In this document: positions 10,660 through 18,057 of the stretch, piece after piece | How the letters are laid out: every line of letters starts with the position of its first letter | How positions within the stretch are numbered: the first letter of the stretch is position 1 | Assembly (NCBI GenBank): GCA_014323865.1 | Contig: JACONG010000016.1 | Span: 480,523 to 544,522, forward strand | Source of the DNA: Rhodospirillales bacterium | Lineage (GTDB): Bacteria; Pseudomonadota; Alphaproteobacteria; SP197 | Length of the DNA stretch: 64,000 nucleotides | Direction: 5' to 3' | The notes under the pieces: generated by a model | The model's database searches: none | What the model was told of the DNA's origin: nothing | The model's input: the letters and a program-made list of their open reading frames with translations, nothing else | Made by a program: the position numbers and the translations under genes

Positions 10660-11406
10660 TCACGGAGCGGACGCCCCGTCCCGATCAGTCGCGATGGGTG
10701 CCACAGCCCGCGTACTTTGCCAAGCGGCAAGCGCAGCCACGGCGGCCGTCTCGACCCGAAGGATGTTGGGCCCCAGAGAGACCGGCACGACCGCGGGCCG
10801 GGCCTTGAGGCGTTCCAGCTCCTCGGGCGCAAAGCCGCCTTCGGGGCCGACCAGAAAGGCGGCGGGGCCATCGGGCCAATCGGCTGCGGGTCTGCCGCTG
10901 CCGGTTTCGTCACAAACCATAAGGGGTCTGACCTCGGGCCAGCCGTTCAAAAGATCGTCAAGCGACTGCTGATCGGCGCAGTCAGGCAGGTCCAGTCGGC
11001 CGCATTGCTCGGCAGCCTCGAGCGCCCAGCCTTCCATTCTGTCCCGCCGCGCGAGCGGTGGTTCCGTCCGGGCCAGCGTCACAGGCTGCAGGCGTGTGGC
11101 ACCGAGTTCGGTGACCTTCTCGACGAGGAAGCGCAGGCGATTCTTCTTCGGCGGCGAGAACAACAACCAGGGACCGTCGGCCAGAACCTGCGGACGCAGC
11201 CGTTCCGAACAGATAGCACCGTCGCCGTCGAACAAGGCCAGCCACTCGCCGTCCACGCCGTTGAACAGGCGCAGCGCATCGCCTTGCCCGAGCCGCATGA
11301 CACGTGCGAGATAGTGACGCTGTTCGGATGGCAGCGCAACTGGCGCGTCCGCCGACAGCGGAGACGAGACATGGAGGCGCGGCATGGGCCGCCCGTCACG
11401 GCGCAT
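10660..11406 (-). CDS. rsmE: 16S rRNA (uracil1498-N3)-methyltransferase RsmE
   Basis: SPOUT-fold methyltransferase that modifies U1498 of 16S rRNA. The protein shows an N-terminal PUA-like part (RHYLARVMRLGQGD), FLVEKVTELG and the trefoil-knot motifs VGPEGGFAPEE and LGPNILRVETA. I chose the ATG at 11404-11406 (248 residues) because GAGAGGG lies just upstream; an ATG at 11383-11385 would start at MPRLHVSS, which is also plausible. It is divergent from ubiA with only 15 bases between the starts. Confidence 0.93.
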   Translation of the reverse strand: MRRDGRPMPRLHVSSPLSADAPVALPSEQRHYLARVMRLGQGDALRLFNGVDGEWLALFDGDGAICSERLRPQVLADGPWLLFSPPKKNRLRFLVEKVTELGATRLQPVTLARTEPPLARRDRMEGWALEAAEQCGRLDLPDCADQQSLDDLLNGWPEVRPLMVCDETGSGRPAADWPDGPAAFLVGPEGGFAPEELERLKARPAVVPVSLGPNILRVETAAVAALAAWQSTRAVAPIATDRDGASAP

Positions 11407-11421
11407 GGACCCTCTCAGGCG

Positions 11422-12327
11422 ATGATCGCTTCCAGCGATAGCCCGAAGCCCGCCGCACCGGCAAGCTGGGTCGACGCCCGCGCGCCCGGGCCGTTGCGGC
11501 CGTGGCTCCACCTGGCGCGTGCCGGCGGCCCGATCGGCTACTGGCTCCTGATGTGGCCGTGCTGGTGGTCGGTGGCTCTGGCCGGTGGCGGCTTGCTCCA
11601 CGTCGACCTCTTCGTGCTGTTCCTCATCGGCGCGATCGTCATGCGCGCGGCAGGCTGCGTGATCAACGACATCCTCGACCGCGACATCGACGCCCAGGTC
11701 GAACGCACCAGGACCCGTCCGCTCGCCAGCGGCGCGGTGACGCTGCGCGGTGCCCTGATCTATCTCGCACTCCTGCTCCTGCTCGGTTTGGCCGTCCTTC
11801 TGCAGCTGAACAAGGCCGCTATCATCATCGGCGCCGCATCGCTCGGGCTGGTCGCGCTCTATCCCCTGATGAAGCGCCTGACCTATTGGCCCCAGCTCTT
11901 CCTGGGTCTGACCTTCAACTGGGGGGCGCTGGTCGGCTGGACAGCCATGGAGGGAAGCCTCTCGCTCGCCCCGCTGATGCTTTATGCCGGCTGCATCTGC
12001 TGGACCATCGGCTACGACACAATCTATGCTCACCAGGACAAGGCCGACGACATCAAGATCGGTGTGAAATCGACCGCGCTGCGCTTCGGCAACAGGACCA
12101 AACCCATCGTGTCCGTCTTCTACGTTCTGTTCGTGGTGGGACTGGTCGCTGCCGGCATCGAGACCGATCGGGCCTGGTACTACTACCCCTTCCTGCTGGT
12201 GATCCTCGCTCAGCTCAATTGGCAGGTCAGGACGGTCATCCTGGACGATCCGAACTCCTGCAAGCAGCGCTTCGCGTCGAACGGCCAGATCGGTATCTAC
12301 TACTTCCTGGTTCTTCTGGTGACCTAG
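11422..12327 (+). CDS. ubiA: 4-hydroxybenzoate polyprenyltransferase
   Basis: Integral membrane prenyltransferase of ubiquinone synthesis that attaches the polyprenyl chain to 4-hydroxybenzoate. The ATG at 11422 gives 301 residues, normal for UbiA; the frame is open far upstream but that part is antisense of rsmE and gshA. Both aspartate-rich sites are visible: NDILDRDIDAQVERT near residue 75 and DTIYAHQDKADD near residue 200. About eight hydrophobic helices surround them. Confidence 0.95.
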   Translation: MIASSDSPKPAAPASWVDARAPGPLRPWLHLARAGGPIGYWLLMWPCWWSVALAGGGLLHVDLFVLFLIGAIVMRAAGCVINDILDRDIDAQVERTRTRPLASGAVTLRGALIYLALLLLLGLAVLLQLNKAAIIIGAASLGLVALYPLMKRLTYWPQLFLGLTFNWGALVGWTAMEGSLSLAPLMLYAGCICWTIGYDTIYAHQDKADDIKIGVKSTALRFGNRTKPIVSVFYVLFVVGLVAAGIETDRAWYYYPFLLVILAQLNWQVRTVILDDPNSCKQRFASNGQIGIYYFLVLLVT

Positions 12328-12593
12328 GCAGGAGCGTCGACTGACTGCGGGGTACCGTCTGCAGGCGTGTGCGTCTTTGTTCAAGGCGGTTCCCATCGCT
12401 CGAAACGGGATGAGGCCAGCAGCAGAAACCCTAAGGCTGCAGTTTCGGGGGCTGTTGACAGTGAAATTCTGATCAATAATTCTGATTGCGAGGCAGAATG
12501 GAGTGGTGGAATACTGCTCTCACATTTTCACGACATGTTGAGCCTGTTATCAGCGACAACGAACCGGCCTGGGCGGCCTAGAGGGAGGACACG
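12328..12593 (+). promoter_or_regulatory. Intergenic region with candidate promoter (TTGACA at 12455, TAATTC at 12477)
   Basis: The gap between ubiA and the binding-protein gene becomes A+T-richer after about 12450. TTGACA at 12455-12460 is a perfect -35 hexamer, and TAATTC at 12477-12482 is a weak -10 at 16-base spacing. A strong ribosome site, GAGGGAGGA, lies just before the ATG at 12594. No gene or repeat is seen in the rest of the gap. Confidence 0.45.
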
Positions 12594-14198
12594 ATGCCGA
12601 CATCAACAAACCATGACGACCTGAGAGCACTTGCCGTGACGCGCGGCCTGAACCGCCGCGAGTTCATGAACGCCGCTGCAGCGTCCGGCCTGACCGTGGC
12701 TGCGGCCAGCACGCTCTGGTCCGAGGTTGCCGTGGCCGAACCGATGCACGGCGGACATGTCACGATCGGCTGCGACGGCGGTGCGGCGGTCGACAGCTTC
12801 GATCCACTCAAGGCGCAAGGTGCCGACCACATCACGCAGGCGGCCTTCTGCCGATTCGACACGCTGACCGAACCGGGCCCGGACGGCTCGCCCATGGGCA
12901 GCCTGGCCGAAAGCTGGGATGTCTCGGATGACGGCGCGACCTGGACCTTCAAGCTGCGCGAGGCGGAGTTCCACAACGGCAAGACCGTAACCGCCGCCGA
13001 CGTTGTTTACTCGCTCAATCTGCATCGCAGCGAAGATAACCTCTTCGCTGAAGGCAAGAACATCATCGGCGCGCTCGGCGAGATTCGTGCCGACGGACCC
13101 GACACCGTCGTGATGGTGCAGAACGAGGTGAACTTCGACCTGCCCACCCATCTGACCGCGTTCGGACTGCTGATCGGCCCGGAAGGCACGACAGACTGGG
13201 AGACGGCGCCGGGGACCGGCCCCTACGCGCTGGAGGAGTTCGAGCCCGGCATCAACTTCATCGGTGCGAAGTATGCCAACTTTTACCGCGACGATCAGGG
13301 CTACTTCGACTCCGTTGAGATTCTCAACATTGATGACCCGGCGTCACGCTCGAGCGCGTTGCTCGGTGGCTCGGCCGATGTCATCGGCCAGCCCGACGCG
13401 CGTACTGCCGGCCTGCTGGGCCAGACCTCCGGTTACTCGCTGCTCGAGGTGCCGGGCACCCAGCACTACACGACGGCGATGCGGACCGATTTGGATCCGC
13501 TCACCGACAACAATCTCCGGCTCGCCGTGAAGTACGGTATCAAGCGGCAGGAGATCGTCGACAAGATCTTCGGCGGCTACGGCTATGTCGGCAATGACCA
13601 TCCGATCGGCCGCAACACGCAGTTCTTCAACACCGATCTGCCGCAGCGCGAATACGATCCCGAGAAGGCTGCCTATCACCTCAAGCAGGCCGGCTTCGAC
13701 AGCATCGACCTGACGCTGTCGGCGAGCGATGGCGCCTTCGCGGGGTCGGTCGACATGAGCGTGCTGATGGCCGAGTCGATGAAGGAGGCCGGTATCAACG
13801 TGACCGTCGACCGCGCGCCGGGTGATGGCTACTGGTCCGAGGTCTGGCGCGTGGCACCGTGGTGCTGCGTCTACTGGAGCGGCCGCCCGACGGTCGACTG
13901 GATGCTGACCTCGACCTACGTCTCGTCCTCATCGTGGAATGACACGTACTTCAAGAACGAGCACTTTGACTCGGTCTTGGCTGCCGCCCGCGGGGAACCG
14001 GACGAGACTCTACGTCGCGAGATGTACTTCGAGCTTCAGGAAATCCTGAACATGGACGGTGGGACGACGGTGGTTGCCTTCGCCAGCTCGCTCATCGGCG
14101 CATCCGACCGCTTGGCCCACGGTGCGGTCGGCGGCACTCGCCGTCTCGACGACTCGCGGCTTGCCCGCCGATGGTGGGCCGCCGACGGAGAGGCCTGA
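12594..14198 (+). CDS. Tat-exported ABC transporter substrate-binding protein, family 5 (peptide type)
   Basis: Periplasmic solute receptor of the DppA/OppA-like family, 534 residues. The N-terminus has a twin-arginine signal (LNRREFMNAAAAS) with cleavage near VAVAEP. The SBP5 core includes LAESWDVSDDGATWTFKLR, the ADVVYSLNLHR segment, GTGPYALEEFEPG and the C-terminal RWWAADGEA. The pattern is common for oligopeptide or opine receptors in alphaproteobacteria. No permease or ATPase gene is adjacent; the next gene is a CocE/NonD hydrolase 65 bases on. The substrate is unknown. Confidence 0.9.
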   Translation: MPTSTNHDDLRALAVTRGLNRREFMNAAAASGLTVAAASTLWSEVAVAEPMHGGHVTIGCDGGAAVDSFDPLKAQGADHITQAAFCRFDTLTEPGPDGSPMGSLAESWDVSDDGATWTFKLREAEFHNGKTVTAADVVYSLNLHRSEDNLFAEGKNIIGALGEIRADGPDTVVMVQNEVNFDLPTHLTAFGLLIGPEGTTDWETAPGTGPYALEEFEPGINFIGAKYANFYRDDQGYFDSVEILNIDDPASRSSALLGGSADVIGQPDARTAGLLGQTSGYSLLEVPGTQHYTTAMRTDLDPLTDNNLRLAVKYGIKRQEIVDKIFGGYGYVGNDHPIGRNTQFFNTDLPQREYDPEKAAYHLKQAGFDSIDLTLSASDGAFAGSVDMSVLMAESMKEAGINVTVDRAPGDGYWSEVWRVAPWCCVYWSGRPTVDWMLTSTYVSSSSWNDTYFKNEHFDSVLAAARGEPDETLRREMYFELQEILNMDGGTTVVAFASSLIGASDRLAHGAVGGTRRLDDSRLARRWWAADGEA

Positions 14199-14263
14199 CG
14201 GTCTGCACGGACTGTGAGAGGGGCGGCGTATCTGGCGCCGACCCATCTCCTGTGTGAGCCGCC

Positions 14264-16282
14264 ATGACATCGCGTGATGACGGAACCGTCGCCTTCTGCG
14301 AGGTCGAGCATCTCTGGATTCCCATGCCGGACGGCACGCGTCTCGCCGCGCGTCTGTGGCTGCCGGAGGGTGCCGAACGCGCGCCGGTCCCGGCCGTCCT
14401 TGAGTACATTCCCTATCGCAAGCGCGACCTGACCCGATTGCGCGATGAGCGCAATCACAGGGTCTTTGCAGCCGCGGGTTATGCGTCGATGCGTGTCGAC
14501 ATGCGTGGCTCGGGCGACTCCGAAGGCCTGATGGTTGACATGTACGGCGCTGACGAACTTGATGACGCCATCGCCGTGATCACCTGGCTTAGCGAACAGC
14601 CTTGGTGCGACGGCAACGTCGGCATGTTCGGGCAGTCCTGGGGCGGCACGGCCAGCCTGCAGGCGGCGCAGCGGCGGCATCCCGCCCTGAAAGCGGTGCT
14701 GGCCTGCTGCGGCACCAACAACCGGTTCGATGATGATATCCACCATATGGGCGGCTGCCTGCTGACCGACACGGTCGAGTGGGGTGCCCAGCTTCCGGCA
14801 ATCATTGCCTCCCCACCGGATCCGCAGTCGGTCGGCGACGGCTGGCGGGCGCAGTGGATGACCCGCCTCGAGGCCCAGACGTTCCCTCTGGAGAACTGGA
14901 TCCGCCACGAATGGCGCGACGACTACTGGCGTCATGGTGCGGTCAACGAAGACCCAGACGCGATCGCTTGTCCCGTCCTGGCCGTCGGCGGTTGGGCCGA
15001 CCGCTACAGCAACACGGTCATGACCCTGCTCGAACAGCTCGGCGACCGGGCATGGGGCATTGTCGGGCCTTGGGGCCATCACTACGCCTTCTCTGGCAAC
15101 CCGGGTCCGATCATCGGTTTCCAGCAGGAAGCGCTGCGCTGGTGGGATCGCTGGCTCAAAGGGATCGACACCGGCATCGACCGGGAGCCTCACTTGCGCG
15201 TCTGGCGCATGGAGTACCAGCAGCCGGCCGACTGGGTCGCCGAGCGCACGGGATGCTGGATCGCCGAGATATTCTGGCCCTCGCCCCGTGTGACGCCCCA
15301 GACGTTCCATCTTGCCGATGGTCGCCTCAACGGGTCCGGTGAGCCACCGACAGGAACGGCCGCGGTGCCTGTCTCGGGCGTCGTCGGTCTCAAGGCCGGC
15401 GACACCGGCTACTTCGGTCGGGTGGGCGGTCTGCCGCTGGCCCAGCAGGACGACGACGTGGGCGCACTGGTGTTCGAGTCCGCGCCGCTTGAGGCGCCCT
15501 TCGACGTCTTGGGCCAGCCGGTGCTCGAGCTCAAGGTGCTGTCCGACCAGCCGGTGGCGACACTGCACGTGCGCCTCAACGACGTGCCGCCCGAGGGCGA
15601 CGTCGGACGCGTCAGCTATGTCATCCGCAACCTGGCGCTCGACGACGGCGGCAGCCCCGATGACACACTTGCCGAGAGCGGTCGTCGCCGCTGCCGCATC
15701 GTCTTCCCCAACACCGCCTATCGTTTCGAGGCGGGCCACCGCATCCGGCTGGTGCTCGCCGATTCATGCTGGCCGCAGATCTGGCCCGCCCCGGACCTGG
15801 CGCATCTCAGCATCGAGCAGGCCTCCGCACGGCTCCATCTGCCGCGGCGCAACGGCGATGATGCGGCCGATCGTCATGTCACCTTCGCAAGACCGCTGCC
15901 TGCGCATGACGCCCAGAACGAAGTGCTGCGCAACGCGATCGTCGACCGCACGGTGCAACACGACTCGGAGACCGGCCGCATCACCGCCGCCTGGCACAAC
16001 ACGCCATCGCTGGTCCGCTTCGGCGCAACCGGCCTGGAATTCGGTTCGGAGACGCGCTGCGAGCACACGGTCCTGCCGGGCAGTCCCCAGAGCGCAACAT
16101 GCCGCGTCGAACACAGCCTGAGCTATCGACGCGACGACTGGTTCGTCGAGGTGCGCTGCGTGGCGGAGCTTTCGTCGACCCCGACGACCTTTCAGCCGCG
16201 CGGCCGTCTCACGGTTCGCGAAAACGGAGAGACCCTGTTCGAGCGCGACTGGTCGCCCAACATCCCCCGTACCTGCTCCTGA
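14264..16282 (+). CDS. CocE/NonD family alpha/beta hydrolase
   Basis: Serine hydrolase of the X-Pro dipeptidyl-peptidase (S15)/cocaine-esterase group, 672 residues. The N-terminal hydrolase domain has PMPDGTRLAARLWLP, the RGSGDSEG block and the nucleophile elbow GQSWGG (Ser125). A candidate acid is in GGWADRYSN and a candidate histidine in WGHHYAF. The C-terminal half is the jelly-roll domain typical of this family. Substrates can be acyl esters, amides or proline-containing peptides; the sequence does not decide. Its position after a peptide-type binding protein suggests the two act on the same imported compound (inference). Confidence 0.88.
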   Translation: MTSRDDGTVAFCEVEHLWIPMPDGTRLAARLWLPEGAERAPVPAVLEYIPYRKRDLTRLRDERNHRVFAAAGYASMRVDMRGSGDSEGLMVDMYGADELDDAIAVITWLSEQPWCDGNVGMFGQSWGGTASLQAAQRRHPALKAVLACCGTNNRFDDDIHHMGGCLLTDTVEWGAQLPAIIASPPDPQSVGDGWRAQWMTRLEAQTFPLENWIRHEWRDDYWRHGAVNEDPDAIACPVLAVGGWADRYSNTVMTLLEQLGDRAWGIVGPWGHHYAFSGNPGPIIGFQQEALRWWDRWLKGIDTGIDREPHLRVWRMEYQQPADWVAERTGCWIAEIFWPSPRVTPQTFHLADGRLNGSGEPPTGTAAVPVSGVVGLKAGDTGYFGRVGGLPLAQQDDDVGALVFESAPLEAPFDVLGQPVLELKVLSDQPVATLHVRLNDVPPEGDVGRVSYVIRNLALDDGGSPDDTLAESGRRRCRIVFPNTAYRFEAGHRIRLVLADSCWPQIWPAPDLAHLSIEQASARLHLPRRNGDDAADRHVTFARPLPAHDAQNEVLRNAIVDRTVQHDSETGRITAAWHNTPSLVRFGATGLEFGSETRCEHTVLPGSPQSATCRVEHSLSYRRDDWFVEVRCVAELSSTPTTFQPRGRLTVRENGETLFERDWSPNIPRTCS

Positions 16283-16291
16283 CCCACGCGG

Positions 16292-16572
16292 TCAGTAGAT
16301 CGTCTGACGAACGCGCTCCGGATACGCGGCCTCGTCGGCGTCGTGATCGGCCTCGGCCTCGACAAGGAAGTGGGCTAGCTCGCCGAGATGACGGCTGCGG
16401 ATCTCCGCGCCGATCGCGTTGACGCCTCCGGGGAAAAGCGATAAATCGCGCTTGGTGCGTATTTCAGCCGTTTGCACAGCTTGCGCACAGTTCAGTCCGT
16501 CGACCCGCTGTCGCGGATCAACGCTTCGACGGTCCCAACGATACGTTCGGCCGAAAGTGTGGCGCGGGCCAC
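16292..16572 (-). pseudogene. Remnant of TetR-family regulator with in-frame stop and frame change
   Basis: Reading the minus strand from a GTG at 16570-16572 gives MARATLSAERIVGTVEALIR..STD, then a TGA, then TVRKLCKRLKYAPSAIYRF in the same frame. Together these match the helix-turn-helix of TetR regulators, in which a leucine would stand at the TGA. After YRF the frame loses meaning, and a different frame carries a plausible C-terminal tail (GVNAIGAEIRSRHLGELAHF to the stop at 16292). The ligand-binding domain is mostly missing. I read this as a deleted, dead regulator; the tail's membership in the same gene is inferred. Confidence 0.55.
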
Positions 16573-16753
16573 GGCATGTCCCCCCAACTCGTCGGATCGG
16601 GGCTTGTTGACGTCCCGTTCCTCCGCCGCGCATTCCAGTGAACCGCGTTCATCGTTCAATTGCTGTGGATGAAACGAGCCTTGTCGGTGTCCGTAACGCA
16701 CGGAATTTGTTGAACGAATCACCGTGTAACCAGAACGGGAGACCTTTGAAGCC
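16573..16753 (+). promoter_or_regulatory. Upstream region of modA, no clear promoter
   Basis: This gap holds the modA 5' region. No gene is seen on either strand. A TTGAAC lies near 16709 but has no good -10 partner, and no recognisable molybdate-regulator palindrome was found. Confidence 0.3.
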
Positions 16754-17554
16754 ATGCCGTCGCGCAGCATCCCCAGAACAATCCACAGATTGGGACGAGT
16801 CGTTTTCGGCCTCGTTCTCAGCCTGTCGATGGCGGTGCACGCCGACGAGGACTCACCCATCGTGGTGTTCGGCGCGGCAAGCACGACCGATGCGATGACT
16901 GCCCTGGCCGATCGCTTCACCCAGGACACCGGCATCCCGGTTCTGACCGCCTTCGCGTCGAGCTCCTCGCTCGCGCGCCAGATCGAACATGGAGCACCAG
17001 CTGCCGTGTTCGTTGCCGCAAACCCGGCCTGGATGAACTACTTGGATGATCAGGGGTTGCTGGCTGAGGGCACAAGGCGACCGGTCGCCGGTAATCGCCT
17101 GGTTCTGATCGGTCTGGCCGATTCCGGACAACGACTCGGGGGTGCCGGACTGACGGAAACACTGTACATCGGTCTCGGTAAGGATGGCAGGCTAGCCGTG
17201 GGCGATCCGCTTCATGTCCCGGCAGGCATTTATGCCCTGCAGGCGATCGACGCTCTGGGCCTGCGTGCGGACCTGGAACCGCGCCTGGCGCGCGCCGCGG
17301 ATGTGCGCGGTGCGCTGGCGCTGGTCGAACGCGGCGAGACGCCGCTCGGCATCGTCTATGCCACCGACGCCGCCGTGACAGACCGGGTGGTGGTGGTCGC
17401 CGGCGTACCGAGTACCTTGCACGATTCCGTTCTCTACCCCGCCGCCGTGGTGGCGGCCGGCGACGGCGAGGCGGCCCGCCGGTTCTTGGATTTTCTCTCG
17501 GGTCCCGAGGGGATCGCGGCCTTCTCCGAAGCGGGTTTCACAGCCCCGCCCTGA
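16754..17554 (+). CDS. modA: Molybdate ABC transporter substrate-binding protein
   Basis: Periplasmic molybdate or tungstate receptor, 266 residues. It has a signal peptide (hydrophobic stretch about 15-30, cleavage near VHA-DED). The ModA signature blocks are VVFGAASTTDAMTALADRF, FASSSSLARQIEHGAPAAVFVAAN, NRLVLIG and the LGIVYATDA segment. The genes modB and modC, which usually follow, are absent; a minus-strand YkuD gene converges two bases after the stop. It could be an orphan serving a transporter encoded elsewhere. Confidence 0.92.
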   Translation: MPSRSIPRTIHRLGRVVFGLVLSLSMAVHADEDSPIVVFGAASTTDAMTALADRFTQDTGIPVLTAFASSSSLARQIEHGAPAAVFVAANPAWMNYLDDQGLLAEGTRRPVAGNRLVLIGLADSGQRLGGAGLTETLYIGLGKDGRLAVGDPLHVPAGIYALQAIDALGLRADLEPRLARAADVRGALALVERGETPLGIVYATDAAVTDRVVVVAGVPSTLHDSVLYPAAVVAAGDGEAARRFLDFLSGPEGIAAFSEAGFTAPP

Positions 17555-17556
17555 CG

Positions 17557-18057
17557 TCAGCTCTCGACGATCAAGCGGCTCTCGGTTGTCAGTCCTGCGA
17601 GAATCTCTTCGAAATCGTCGCGCGTGAAGGCAACGCACCCGGCCGTCGGACCCCAGTCATGGCGTGCGAGGTGCAGGAAGATGGCGCTGCCCGCGCCCGC
17701 AACCGGCGGATCATCGTTGTGCCCAACCACAACGACGAGGTCGTAGAGATGGTCGTCGCGCCACATCTCCTCGTGGCTGGCGTCGAAGGGCAGGCGGACC
17801 GGGTGGTTGTAGTCGGTATGATCGGGCGCATCGCACCAGCCGTCGTCCGGCGCGATGGGTGCGGATGGCAGGATACATCGAGGTGGTTCACCCTTGTCCG
17901 GGCGGTAGAGCAGGTGGCGCAGCGGCCAGGTGCCGACTGGCGTACCGCCGTCGCCCTCGCGCTTGTTGGCGACGATGCCGCCGGACCCCAGGGCGCAGCG
18001 GTAATCCTTGCCGCCGAACCGGCAGACCCCGTCGGCGCTGACGACGAGATCGCTCAC
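17557..18057 (-). CDS. YkuD (L,D-transpeptidase catalytic domain) family protein
   Basis: A 166-residue protein consisting almost only of a YkuD domain. These domains use a catalytic cysteine within an HxxxxxxxxS/TxGC-type site to cross-link peptidoglycan or attach lipoproteins. Here HLARHDWGPTAGCVAF provides the histidine and the cysteine. There is no obvious signal peptide or peptidoglycan-binding domain, which is usual for this short subgroup. Its start overlaps the stop of the Lon-like protease gene by four bases, so the two are probably co-transcribed. Confidence 0.85.
   Translation of the reverse strand: MSDLVVSADGVCRFGGKDYRCALGSGGIVANKREGDGGTPVGTWPLRHLLYRPDKGEPPRCILPSAPIAPDDGWCDAPDHTDYNHPVRLPFDASHEEMWRDDHLYDLVVVVGHNDDPPVAGAGSAIFLHLARHDWGPTAGCVAFTRDDFEEILAGLTTESRLIVES

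Noticed and set aside
9391..11421. Very long plus-strand open frame running into ubiA
   Set aside because: It is antisense to gshA and rsmE, both clearly recognised. High GC keeps antisense frames open; only the part from 11422 matches UbiA.
14036..15739. Minus-strand open frame of over 560 codons
   Set aside because: It is antisense to the CocE/NonD hydrolase and shows no family motifs, with repetitive Arg/Gly/His-rich composition typical of shadow frames.
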